Shown piece by piece: positions 7,221 through 15,353 of a DNA stretch of 25,477 nt. The number at the start of each line of letters is the position of its first letter. The stretch's first letter is position 1. The notes under the pieces are model-generated. The model was not told the origin of the DNA, did no database searches, and saw only the letters and a program-made list of their open reading frames with translations. Source of the stretch: JBDTNL01 sp039933785 (lineage in GTDB: Bacteria; Acidobacteriota; Thermoanaerobaculia; Multivoradales; JAGPDF01); the NCBI GenBank assembly GCA_039933785.1, contig JBDTNL010000055.1, forward strand, positions 1-25,477, read 5' to 3'. The position numbers were made by a program, and so were the translations under genes.

Positions 7221-8648
7221 ATGAACCCCCTCCGCCTCAGCGTCATCATCCCGGTCTACAACGAGCGCTACCTCGTGCGCGAGCTGTTGCAACGCGTCTT
7301 GGCAGTGCGCATCCCGGAGATCGCCGAGATCGAGGTCATCGCGGTCGATGACGGTTCGACGGACGGGACGCGCGAGATCCTGCGGGAGATGGCGCAGAAC
7401 GAGCCCCGCTTGAACTACATCGAGCATGCGGTGAACGGCGGCAAAGGCGCCGCCCTGCGCACCGGCATCGCGGCGGCGACGGGCGACCTCACGGTCTTCC
7501 AGGACGCCGATCTCGAGTACGACCCGCGCGACTACGCCCGGCTGGTCAAGCCATTCCTCGAGGACGGCGCCGACGTGGTCTATGGCTCGCGCTTCCTGCC
7601 GTCGGATCGGCGCCGCGTGCTGTACTACCGCCATACCCTCGGCAACCGCTTCTTGACCCTGCTGAGCAACCTGTTTACCGATCTCAACCTGACCGACATG
7701 GAGACGTGCTACAAGATGTTCCGCACGCGTCTTCTGAAGTCGATTCCCATTCGCTCGAACGATTTCGCGGTAGAGCCCGAGCTCACCGCCAAGATCGCCA
7801 AGCGCGAGTGCCGGGTGTTCGAGGTCCCGATCAGCTATCTCGGCCGGACCTATCGCGAAGGCAAGAAGATCGGCTGGCGCGACGGGTTGAAGGCGCTCAC
7901 GGCGATGGTGAAGTACTGGTTCCTGGACGACATCTACGCCGAGGACGAGTACGGGTCGCACATCCTGCACAGCCTCGAGCGCGCCCAAAGTTTCAATCGC
8001 TGGATGGCCGACGCCATCTTGCCCGCGGTTGGCGCGCGGGTGCTCGAGATTGGCGCCGGAATCGGCAACATCACGACTTGGCTATTGCCGCGCGACAGGT
8101 ACCTGGCGAGCGACATCAATCCGCAGTATCTGGACTACCTGAAGAATCTGGCGCTGGGCAAGCCGTACCTGCAGGTGGACCGGATCGACCTCGAGGACGC
8201 GGCCTGCTTCGCGGACCGGCACGGGCAGTTCGACACCGTCGTCTGCCTCAACGTCCTCGAGCACGTGCGCGATCCCAAGGCGGCGTTGGCCAACATGGCG
8301 AGCGCCCTGGCGCCCGGCGGACGATTGATCCTCTACGTGCCGCAGGGGCAGGGTCTGTACTCGAGCCTCGACGAGGTTCTCGGCCATCGCTGCCGCTACT
8401 CGCGCGCCATGCTCGAAGGCGAGATCGCCGACGCTGGTCTGGCGGTCGAAGAAATGCGCGACTTCAACCGGTTGGCCGTTCCCGGATGGTTTCTGAATGG
8501 CCGGATCCTGAAGCGGCGCCACTTCAGCCGCCTGCAGCTCAAGGTGTTCAATTCGGCGGTGCCGGTAGTGAAATGGCTCGACGCCGTCGTTCCCTGGTCG
8601 GGGCTCGGCCTGATCGCAGTGGCGACGAAACCGCCGCGCTCCGGATGA
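7221..8648 (+). CDS. GT2 polyprenyl-phosphate-type glycosyltransferase fused to a class I methyltransferase
   Basis: 475 aa. Residues 5-235 are a GT2 domain of the dolichol/undecaprenyl-phosphate glycosyltransferase (DPM1-like) type: SVIIPVYNE at 7-15, VDDGSTDGT at 42-50, QDADLEYDP at 94-102, and a C-terminal part with MVKYWFLDD. It lacks the C-terminal membrane helices of ArnC-like members. Residues 250-470 are a SAM-dependent methyltransferase with motif I VLEIGAGIGN at 274-283, an acidic residue in LASDIN at the end of strand 2, and LNVLEHV at 343-349. The start is ATG at 7221. A longer in-frame extension upstream lies entirely antisense to the sulfotransferase/GT2 gene and is not credible. 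The stop overlaps the next gene by ATGA. The fusion suggests that one protein both transfers and methylates a sugar, or that two steps are merely yoked together. Confidence 0.85.
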   Translation: MNPLRLSVIIPVYNERYLVRELLQRVLAVRIPEIAEIEVIAVDDGSTDGTREILREMAQNEPRLNYIEHAVNGGKGAALRTGIAAATGDLTVFQDADLEYDPRDYARLVKPFLEDGADVVYGSRFLPSDRRRVLYYRHTLGNRFLTLLSNLFTDLNLTDMETCYKMFRTRLLKSIPIRSNDFAVEPELTAKIAKRECRVFEVPISYLGRTYREGKKIGWRDGLKALTAMVKYWFLDDIYAEDEYGSHILHSLERAQSFNRWMADAILPAVGARVLEIGAGIGNITTWLLPRDRYLASDINPQYLDYLKNLALGKPYLQVDRIDLEDAACFADRHGQFDTVVCLNVLEHVRDPKAALANMASALAPGGRLILYVPQGQGLYSSLDEVLGHRCRYSRAMLEGEIADAGLAVEEMRDFNRLAVPGWFLNGRILKRRHFSRLQLKVFNSAVPVVKWLDAVVPWSGLGLIAVATKPPRSG

Positions 8649-9406
8649 CCATTTTGGTTCCACCCTCGCCTCCTCGGGAGCGCAAGGTTTGCGTCATCAT
8701 GCCGGCGTATCGTGCCGAGAAGACGCTGCGGCGGGTCTATGACGACTTGCCCATGGACTGGATCGACGACGTCGTCCTGGTCGACGACGCCAGCGACGAT
8801 CGCGGCGCCGAGATGGCGCGCGAGCTCGGCATCCACACCCTGGTTCATCCGCGCAACCGCGGCTACGGCGGCAATCAGAAGACCTGCTACCGCGAGGCGC
8901 TGGCGCGCGGCGCCGACGTGGTGGTGATGGTGCACCCCGATCATCAGTACGATCCGCGCTACATTCCCGCGCTGGTCACGCCGCTCCTCGCCGGCGAATG
9001 CGACGCCGTGTTCGGCAGCCGCATGCTCGGCGGCCGCCCGCTCGAGGGCGGCATGCCGAAGTGGAAGTACCTCGCCAACATCTTCCTCACCGCGGCCGCC
9101 AACGCCACGTTCTATGTCTATCTGTCGGAGTATCACTCCGGCCTGCGGGCATACACCCGGCACTACCTGGAGTCGGTGAAGCTGGAGGCGAACTCAGACG
9201 ATTTCGTGTTCGACACCGAGATCATCGCCCAGGGCGTCGCGGCGGGGATGACGATTCGCGAGATTCCGATCGCCACCCGCTATTTCGAGGAGGCCTCGCA
9301 GATCGGTTTTTGGCGCAGCGTGCGCTACGGCTTCTCGGTGCTGTGGGTGCTCTTGCGCTACAAGCTGGATCGCAAGGGCATTTGGCCTTCGCCTCTGCTT
9401 CGCTGA
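8645..9406 (+). CDS. GT2 glycosyltransferase, DPM1-like
   Basis: 253 aa, soluble. The GT2 signature runs from VCVIMPAYRAEKT (15-27) through VDDASDD (47-53), the long basic-glycine stretch NRGYGGNQ (71-78) and HPDHQYDP (97-104), which places an aspartate in the metal-binding site. GSRMLGG and YHSGLRAY follow, as in bacterial polyprenyl-phosphate or lipid glycosyltransferases. There are no certain membrane helices, though the YVYLSEY and SVLWVLLRYK regions are hydrophobic. The ATG overlaps the TGA of the fusion gene upstream (ATGA at 8645-8648), so the two are co-translated. Its TGA lies one base from the stop of the convergent methyltransferase gene. The donor sugar is not predictable. Confidence 0.85.
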   Translation: MTILVPPSPPRERKVCVIMPAYRAEKTLRRVYDDLPMDWIDDVVLVDDASDDRGAEMARELGIHTLVHPRNRGYGGNQKTCYREALARGADVVVMVHPDHQYDPRYIPALVTPLLAGECDAVFGSRMLGGRPLEGGMPKWKYLANIFLTAAANATFYVYLSEYHSGLRAYTRHYLESVKLEANSDDFVFDTEIIAQGVAAGMTIREIPIATRYFEEASQIGFWRSVRYGFSVLWVLLRYKLDRKGIWPSPLLR

Positions 9407-9407
9407 G

Positions 9408-10079
9408 TCACCGCCGGGAGCCCTCGACGAAGTATTGGCCACCCAGTGGAAGCGAGGCCAGCAGCCGTTCGAGGCGCCGCCAGAGGGCTCCCTGCCAGGG
9501 AAAGAAGAGGATGAAGCGCGACCGGACCTCGGTCAGGCCCGCCGCACAGAGCCGGCGCCGGGTTTCCGCCGCCGGCAAGAGGACCGCGTCGTTGTCGAAC
9601 TCGCAACGGGCCACCACGAGACGGGTGAGGGGATTCCACGGGTTGTGCTCGCAGATCGTGATCAGCCCGCCGGGGCGAGTCACCCGCGCCATCTCGCCCA
9701 GAAAGGCAGCGCGCTGGGCGACCGGCACGTGGTGCAGCACACAGACCGCGATCACCAGGTCGAAGCTCTCGTCCGCGAACGGCAGGTGGACGCCGTCGGC
9801 GGCGGCCAGGCGCTCCTCCCGCGGGGCGCGGCCCAGGCTGGCGATGGAGGAGTCGATTCCGAACAGGTGCTTGAACAGCGGCCGAAGCCGGCGTTGCAGG
9901 AGCCCGACTCCGCAGCCGATCTCCAGCGTGCGCGGCTCACTGACCCCGGCAAGGCGCATTCTCGCCTCGACGATGTGCTCCACCTTGGCCTCCAAGAAGA
10001 AGTCGTGCCGGAGGCCGACGACCGAGAGCGCCTGGTCCACCTCCTGCGAATAGCCGGCACTGTGCTGGTCGAAGTCCAC
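9408..10079 (-). CDS. SAM-dependent methyltransferase, class I
   Basis: 223 aa, last gene of the twelve-gene operon. Motif I is TLEIGCGVGL at 51-60, the strand-2 acidic residue is in FGID, and the later motifs appear as FDLVIAVCVLHHV and VTRPGGLITICEHNPWNP. This is the UbiE/Methyltransf_11 type found widely in glycan and lipid clusters. The acceptor is probably a sugar or lipid intermediate, but the family is too broad to tell. The start is GTG at 10079, six bases after the preceding stop, with GAGGG about ten bases before it. Its stop is separated by a single base from that of the plus-strand GT2 gene. Confidence 0.83.
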   Translation of the reverse strand: MDFDQHSAGYSQEVDQALSVVGLRHDFFLEAKVEHIVEARMRLAGVSEPRTLEIGCGVGLLQRRLRPLFKHLFGIDSSIASLGRAPREERLAAADGVHLPFADESFDLVIAVCVLHHVPVAQRAAFLGEMARVTRPGGLITICEHNPWNPLTRLVVARCEFDNDAVLLPAAETRRRLCAAGLTEVRSRFILFFPWQGALWRRLERLLASLPLGGQYFVEGSRR

Positions 10080-10085
10080 GGTGTT

Positions 10086-10970
10086 TCAGCCCTCGCGTGC
10101 GCCGACGGGAGCGCCGAGGCCGGCCTCGAGAGGACGGCAAGTGAGCCCGAGATGCGAACGCGCGCTCTCGGGATCGTAGCTCTTGGGGCTCAGCAGGCGC
10201 GACACCTGATCGACGTAGATCGGTGGTTTCTTTATCGGCAAGGGGGCCAAGGCCAGCGCAGTGAGATGAAGCAGGGCCGCCGGCACGTGGAGCGTCCGCG
10301 GCCGAGTCCCGAAGTACTTCGCCAGGCGGTGGACCAGCTTGAGATACGTCATCTCCTCGGGCCCGGCGAGTTCGATCACCCGTCCGGAGGCCGTCAGAGC
10401 GAGGGCGCGGCAGATTCCTTCCACGGCGTCCTCCAGATGGATCGGTGCCAGGCGCGCGCTGCCATCGCCGACGATCGGTACGCAGCGACCAGCACGGCAG
10501 CGCTCGATCAACGCCGCGATGCCTTCGCCCCCGGCGCCGTACACCTCGGCGGGCCGCAGGATGTTCCATTCCAATCCGGAGGCTCTCACCATCGCCTCGG
10601 CATGGAGCTTCGAGAGGCTGTAGGCGCCGCCGGCGGGGGAAATGGCGCGGGTGCTCACCAGCGTGAATCGTCGCACTCCCGCTCGGCGAGCCTCGGCGAT
10701 GAGATTCATCGTGCCTCCGGCATTGACGCGCTCGTACTCCCCGGACCGGTTGGAGTGCGTGACGGCGGCGAGGTGGAGCACGTGTTCGCAGTCCGCGCAG
10801 GCGCCCGCGAGCGATTCGGGACGAGTGACGTCCGCGGAGATGAATCGCCATCCCGGCGGCAGCGTCGCGGCCGCTCGGCGGTGCAGGACAGAGCCGCCGA
10901 CGCCGCGGCGGTGCAGCGCCTCGAGAAGCGGGCGACCCAAACGCCCGGGGCCGGTCACGAGAATGCTCAC
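10086..10970 (-). CDS. NAD-dependent epimerase/dehydratase, extended SDR
   Basis: 294 aa. The Rossmann motif is TGPGRLG at 6-12, and the catalytic set is present: serine in LVSTRAI (106) and YSLSK at 117-121 (Tyr-x3-Lys). LRPAEVYG at 138-145 is the usual substrate-loop region. The protein is shorter than classic sugar 4-epimerases (about 330 aa) and may act on a nucleotide-sugar or another glycan precursor. It could equally belong to the atypical SDR branch that acts on non-sugar substrates. GTG start at 10970 overlaps the stop of the GT2 gene (GTGA). Its place between a GT2 and a methyltransferase suggests that the sugar it makes is used and methylated within this cluster. Confidence 0.82.
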   Translation of the reverse strand: MSILVTGPGRLGRPLLEALHRRGVGGSVLHRRAAATLPPGWRFISADVTRPESLAGACADCEHVLHLAAVTHSNRSGEYERVNAGGTMNLIAEARRAGVRRFTLVSTRAISPAGGAYSLSKLHAEAMVRASGLEWNILRPAEVYGAGGEGIAALIERCRAGRCVPIVGDGSARLAPIHLEDAVEGICRALALTASGRVIELAGPEEMTYLKLVHRLAKYFGTRPRTLHVPAALLHLTALALAPLPIKKPPIYVDQVSRLLSPKSYDPESARSHLGLTCRPLEAGLGAPVGAREG

Positions 10971-11692
10971 GGTTTGCCGGCGCGGTGAAACTCCCGCATG
11001 CGGTAGCGGGCGAGATTGCGGAGGAACTCGAAGACCGTCCGCATGTTGACGAAGGAGCGCCGGCCGGTGAGGCCCAGAAAGCGGGTCTCGATTTCGCCGA
11101 TGCGCAGTCCCAGTCGCCGCGCCTCGATCATGATCTCGGCGTCGATGAACCAGTCGTCCGACCCGAGCGTCATCCGCTCGTAGGCGGAGCGCGTGAGGAT
11201 CTTCGGCTTCGCATTGACGTCACCCACGCCAAGCCCCGGGAACAGGACGCTGAAGAGTCCGTTGAATACCGTCGAGAACAGCGCCCGCTTGACCCCGTCG
11301 CCGCGGGTCAGGCGGTAGGTCTTGACCAGATCGAGTTCCTGATCCTGCAGCGCCCGGTAAACGCGCACCAGATCCTCGACGAGGACTTGACCGTCTCCGT
11401 CGATGACCGCGACGCTCCGGCCCGTGCTGAGGGCGAATCCGGTGCGCATGTCCCAACCCATCATCCCCTGTTTCGCAACCGCCGAGCACACGATGCGCGG
11501 GTCGGCGGCCGCCAGCGCTCGCACGACGTCGGGGGTCGAGTCGTCGGAGCCCGGCGCGTAGTTTCCCACTAGGACCAGCTGATAGTTCTCGATGCCCGCC
11601 TCGAGCAGGACGGCGCGGATGCGTGAGGCGCAGGAGCGCGCCTCGCCTCCCGCGCGGTAGCACAGTACGACGACGGAGAGGTCGGGGATCAC
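10967..11692 (-). CDS. GT2 glycosyltransferase, DPM1-like with an altered nucleotide-binding loop
   Basis: 241 aa. The fold is GT2: LSVVVLCYRAG at 5-15, DGDGQ at 98-102 (metal-binding site), and FIDAEIMIEARRLGLRIGEI near 182-201, the segment typical of polyprenyl-phosphate mannosyl/glucosyltransferases. The loop that is normally VDDGSxD reads VGNYAPGSDDST (42-53), an insertion compared with its relatives in this window. The GTG start overlaps the stop of the 575-aa membrane protein (GTGA), and its own stop overlaps the epimerase start. It probably makes a lipid-linked sugar donor that the neighbouring membrane protein uses outside the membrane. Confidence 0.82.
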   Translation of the reverse strand: MIPDLSVVVLCYRAGGEARSCASRIRAVLLEAGIENYQLVLVGNYAPGSDDSTPDVVRALAAADPRIVCSAVAKQGMMGWDMRTGFALSTGRSVAVIDGDGQVLVEDLVRVYRALQDQELDLVKTYRLTRGDGVKRALFSTVFNGLFSVLFPGLGVGDVNAKPKILTRSAYERMTLGSDDWFIDAEIMIEARRLGLRIGEIETRFLGLTGRRSFVNMRTVFEFLRNLARYRMREFHRAGKP

Positions 11693-13416
11693 TCGAGGAG
11701 AAGCGCGCGTTGGCGTGGCGAAAAGGGCTGCCGCAGGATTCGTTCCTCAGGTCGATAGCGAGTCGCGTTCACCCCGGTCCCCGCTAGGAACTGATCGCCG
11801 TCGAGAGTCGGAACGACATGGTAGGTCCCCTCCCGGTCGTCGAAGTCCATGAGGACCAGCCTTTCATAGGGGAACCGGTCGGCGGGGCACGTGCCCGCCG
11901 CCACGCAGACGGCCTGGTGTTCATGCCAGCACTCGAGGGCATCGGCTGTGGCGCGGCAGCCGGTACCGCGTTCGGCGGTCGCGCGCAGGGCGTGGATCCC
12001 GGGATCGTCGTAGAGCAGAATCATCCAGCACTGGGCGAGGTAGTCAGCCTCGGTGGCGAGGTAGCGGCCGGGGAGCGGTGGGCTGCGCAGAATGATGCCG
12101 GTGCCAGGCACGAGCGCGGGAGCCCCAGCAACGATCGACGAGAGCTCCCGCTGGTGCATCCGCCAGGTAGAAACCCAGAGATCCTGGCGCTCCAGGCCTC
12201 CCCACACTCCTAGGCCGATGAAGGCAGCCGGCACGAGCAAGAACGCGGGCCGCAAGCGAGGCCACCTCCGTATCGCCCAGCCCACCGCGACCGCGATCGC
12301 CAGAGAGGCCCAGGTTCGCGCCAGGATGTGGGTTCGATAGTGCAGCTCCGACATGGTCAGGAAGGCATAGGCGGCGTTCGTCGCCAGCGCCATCGAGGCG
12401 AACAAACTGGCGAGCGAGAGCGCTCTCACCGTGTCGGAAGTGCCCTCGGTGTCGCGCAGGCGGCGGGCGCGCAGAGCGAACCAAGCGGCGCTGACCGTGG
12501 CGCCCAGCGCCATGACCCACGGCGGAATCGCGGCGGCGGGGCGCGGATACCAGACTCGGCGGGCAAAGGCCCAACGCCACGGCCGGAAGTTCTCGAGCCA
12601 CTGCCAGGCCGTCCCCTGGATGCGTTCTGCGAGTGAGACGTGCCGCATTGCCCCCGCGACGTAGCCGGCTGGATCGTGCAGGAAGCGCCACTCGATCGGT
12701 ACAGCGGGAGCGAGGCTGAGCCCCCAGGCAAGCATCACGACCAAGATCGGTCGCCAGGCCTTCGAGCGGCCGCGCCACACCATCCACACCATGAGGAGCG
12801 GAGCGAACGGCAGGCTGGGGATCGCAATGTCGAGCGTCCAGATGCTGAACGCGAGAGCGGCGCAGGAGAGGACGACCCAGCGCACCCGGCGGCATTCGAG
12901 GTAGCGCAGGGCACCGCCGACCGCGAGCAGCAGGGCGAGTGCCGCGATGTTGTAGCCGAGTGCCGTCAGGTTGTCGGTCAGGTAGTCGCTGGTCGCGGTC
13001 AGCGTCAGGCACACGGCGAGGAACCGTGTGAGCCACTGACCGGGCAAGAGCAGGCCGGCAATCCAGCCGGCCGCGAGAGCTTGCCCGAGCCAGGCGACGC
13101 CGAAGATCAAGTGCAAGGTCCAGATGGGCTGCGGTGTCGCGAGGGCTAGGTGGAAAGGCAGGGTATAGAGGCGTCGCAACGGAAACCCGAAGCCGTTGAA
13201 CCATCCCCACACGCCGTGATCCTCGGAACTGCGCGCGAGCCGCAAGAGCAACGTGTCGTCCTGCCACAGCCCGCAGAGCGGCACCGTCAAGCCCCAAACC
13301 AGAAGGAGGAGGACGAGATACAAGAGAACGTTGGAGTCCAGTCCTGAACCGACGAACCAGAGCCGCTGGATAGCCCCCGGCCGTCGTGAGTCGGTGGAGT
13401 CAGGCTTGGAGATCAA
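11689..13416 (-). CDS. Polytopic membrane protein, probable GT-C glycosyltransferase
   Basis: 575 aa with about ten membrane helices (for example near 30-49, 100-124, 153-171, 178-197, 223-241, 298-316, 331-354, 368-382 and 389-406) and a C-terminal soluble domain of about 165 aa. An acidic pair in CGLWQDDTLLL (53-54) directly after the first helix is where GT-C enzymes such as PMT, ArnT or GT39/GT83 relatives hold catalytic aspartates in the first outer loop. The soluble part includes several cysteines (CWHEHQAVCVAAGTC) that could form disulfides outside the cell. The start appears to be TTG at 13416. No ATG or GTG gives a sensible N-terminus. The gap to the upstream stop is 11 bases. The family cannot be named from sequence alone. 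Confidence 0.72.
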   Translation of the reverse strand: MISKPDSTDSRRPGAIQRLWFVGSGLDSNVLLYLVLLLLVWGLTVPLCGLWQDDTLLLRLARSSEDHGVWGWFNGFGFPLRRLYTLPFHLALATPQPIWTLHLIFGVAWLGQALAAGWIAGLLLPGQWLTRFLAVCLTLTATSDYLTDNLTALGYNIAALALLLAVGGALRYLECRRVRWVVLSCAALAFSIWTLDIAIPSLPFAPLLMVWMVWRGRSKAWRPILVVMLAWGLSLAPAVPIEWRFLHDPAGYVAGAMRHVSLAERIQGTAWQWLENFRPWRWAFARRVWYPRPAAAIPPWVMALGATVSAAWFALRARRLRDTEGTSDTVRALSLASLFASMALATNAAYAFLTMSELHYRTHILARTWASLAIAVAVGWAIRRWPRLRPAFLLVPAAFIGLGVWGGLERQDLWVSTWRMHQRELSSIVAGAPALVPGTGIILRSPPLPGRYLATEADYLAQCWMILLYDDPGIHALRATAERGTGCRATADALECWHEHQAVCVAAGTCPADRFPYERLVLMDFDDREGTYHVVPTLDGDQFLAGTGVNATRYRPEERILRQPFSPRQRALLLE

Positions 13417-13427
13417 GCTCGGGCCGC

Positions 13428-15353
13428 CTAGTCAGGAGAGCAGTGCCCGGAGAAGATCTCCCGGTCCGTCGGGCCGACGAAGTACAAGGCGATGCTGAGG
13501 GTGCGCGGGTCCAGGTTGCGGGCATCGATGTCCGCCGCGTGCCAGATCTGATCCGCGGTGAGCTCGATGGTCGTCATGCCTTCGCTCTTCGCCGCCGGTG
13601 GGCGTGGGACGGGGAAGGTCTGGGGAGTGTCGTTGTCGACCAGGAGGTCGGCCGCGGCCGCGCCATCGATGGCCACATGAATGCGCACGCCGGCGAAGCC
13701 CGGTCGAACGCGGCGAAGTGCGGACACCGGCGCGGCTGCCCGAAGCAGGAGGTCCTTGCGGCCTGCTGGGAGGGTGAGTCGTCCGCCTTCGGTCATCCAA
13801 CGAAAGCCCGGCACCTCGCGCTCGCCGAACCCTCCGAGCACTTGACTCCCGTACCCATCGATCGAGAAATCGATCGCGTCCGGAGGACGGTTCTGCGCCA
13901 ACCGGCCCTCGCGGACACAGACCGGAGAACGTTTCTCCGGCAGGCTCGCGCTCCAGTCGTCGAGCAGGTGATTCAGGGCCGCCGACTGGTTTGCGTCGAG
14001 CGGCTCGCGTCGATAGACGAAGCGGACGCGCTGGCCGGCGGAAGAGTTGAGGAGCAGGTCGGACATTTCCATGGCCGGGAAGGCAGGGAGCTCGACCGGG
14101 CCCGGCGGAATGGCCAGAGGCGTGGGCGAGCGGGTCGCCGCCTCATGGAGCAGGTCGGTGAGCCGGTGCCACGAGTCCCACGCGACCAGGCTCCGGTCGA
14201 CCACTCCGGTCATCACGCCGCGCTGAAACTGGGTGTGGGCTCCGACCAGGGCCAAGCCTGCGATCGCCGCGGCGATGGCTCCGGCAAGCCGCGACCTGCG
14301 TGCATGCCAGACGCGATCGAGAATGAGGCCACCGTGCACGGCGAGCGGCAGGAGGAAGAGGTAGAAATAGCGATCGGTAAGAAGGAAGGTGGACGCGGGA
14401 TCTCGCGCCCGCGCCATGCCGACCAGCCCCGATATCGCTATCGGGACACTCCAGAGAATCGTCACGATGCGGCGCTGGCGGACCTCGAGGCGCAACAGCG
14501 ATGCCGCGAGCAGGGCCCAGCCGGCGATACCCAGGATCAGGCCCAGTCGCAGGGACGGCAGCGGGAAGGGCAGGAAGCCCCATCCGATCCGCGCCGGTGC
14601 CAGCGCGATCAGCAGGAGCCCGTTGGCCACTCCCGTGGCGGTAAGCGGCAGCGGATCGGCGGCCGTGAAGCGCGAGTAGTTCCAGCGTGCTGCGATCATG
14701 ACTACGACTCCGACTACGAGCAACTGGCCGATTCGCCGCCACCGCCGCGGGTGTTGCCAAAGCTGTAGGGAAAGCGGTGCAGCCGCCACCGCGACTCCAT
14801 TCAGACCCGCGGCCCCGCCGATGAGCCACCAGAGTGCCGGCCATATTCTTCGAGGATCCCCGCACACCAGGCTTCGGATCGCCAGGGCAAGACCGCAGCC
14901 GCCGAGGACGAAGACTCCGATGGTCACGTTCCACAGGACCGAGCCCGTGCCCCCGACCGCAATCGCGAACACGCTGCCGGCGATCCAGGCCGCGGCACGC
15001 CGGCCGCTCAACCGGGCACAGAGGCTGCCGGCGGCCCACGCCGAAAGCGCGTGCAGGCCCACCATCGCGAGTCGGATGGGGAACGGATTCGTTCCCGCGA
15101 TCGAGGTGCTGGCCCAGACCGCCAAGCGTAGAAGCGGAATGGTGTGCTCGTTGTGGACGCCGAAGAGATAAGCCGGAAAGCCGACGCTTCCGAGGCGGAA
15201 CCGGGCCACCTCGTGCAGGAGAGCAAAGTCGTCGAGGAAATAAGGCAGGCGCAAGCTGGGCCCGGCCACTACCCAGGTCAAGACCACGAACCATGCCCAC
15301 TGGAGGGCGGATTCACCGCGCGGCTCGCTCGGCCCCGCCTCGATCCCTTTCAC
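13428..15353 (-). CDS. Polytopic membrane protein, probable GT-C glycosyltransferase
   Basis: 641 aa. The layout matches its operon neighbour: a first helix near 17-36, an acidic pair in PYFLDDFALL (41-42), a histidine-bearing outer loop (VHNEHTIPLLRL), about ten helices up to residue 372, then a soluble C-terminal domain of about 260 aa. TDRYFYLFLLP near 327-336 resembles RHFYLAALP in the 754-aa membrane protein, pointing to a shared family. The GTG start at 15353 forms a GTGA overlap with the stop of the DPM1-like GT2 gene and has AAGG about ten bases upstream. An alternative ATG at 15389 would lengthen the overlap to 40 bases and is less likely. A lipid-linked sugar made by that GT2 is the likely donor. 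Confidence 0.72.
   Translation of the reverse strand: MKGIEAGPSEPRGESALQWAWFVVLTWVVAGPSLRLPYFLDDFALLHEVARFRLGSVGFPAYLFGVHNEHTIPLLRLAVWASTSIAGTNPFPIRLAMVGLHALSAWAAGSLCARLSGRRAAAWIAGSVFAIAVGGTGSVLWNVTIGVFVLGGCGLALAIRSLVCGDPRRIWPALWWLIGGAAGLNGVAVAAAPLSLQLWQHPRRWRRIGQLLVVGVVVMIAARWNYSRFTAADPLPLTATGVANGLLLIALAPARIGWGFLPFPLPSLRLGLILGIAGWALLAASLLRLEVRQRRIVTILWSVPIAISGLVGMARARDPASTFLLTDRYFYLFLLPLAVHGGLILDRVWHARRSRLAGAIAAAIAGLALVGAHTQFQRGVMTGVVDRSLVAWDSWHRLTDLLHEAATRSPTPLAIPPGPVELPAFPAMEMSDLLLNSSAGQRVRFVYRREPLDANQSAALNHLLDDWSASLPEKRSPVCVREGRLAQNRPPDAIDFSIDGYGSQVLGGFGEREVPGFRWMTEGGRLTLPAGRKDLLLRAAAPVSALRRVRPGFAGVRIHVAIDGAAAADLLVDNDTPQTFPVPRPPAAKSEGMTTIELTADQIWHAADIDARNLDPRTLSIALYFVGPTDREIFSGHCSPD

Noticed and set aside
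13386..14768. 460-aa plus-strand open frame
   Set aside because: It is antisense to the 641-aa membrane protein and is rich in Arg, Gln and Gly with no domain, so it is a shadow.
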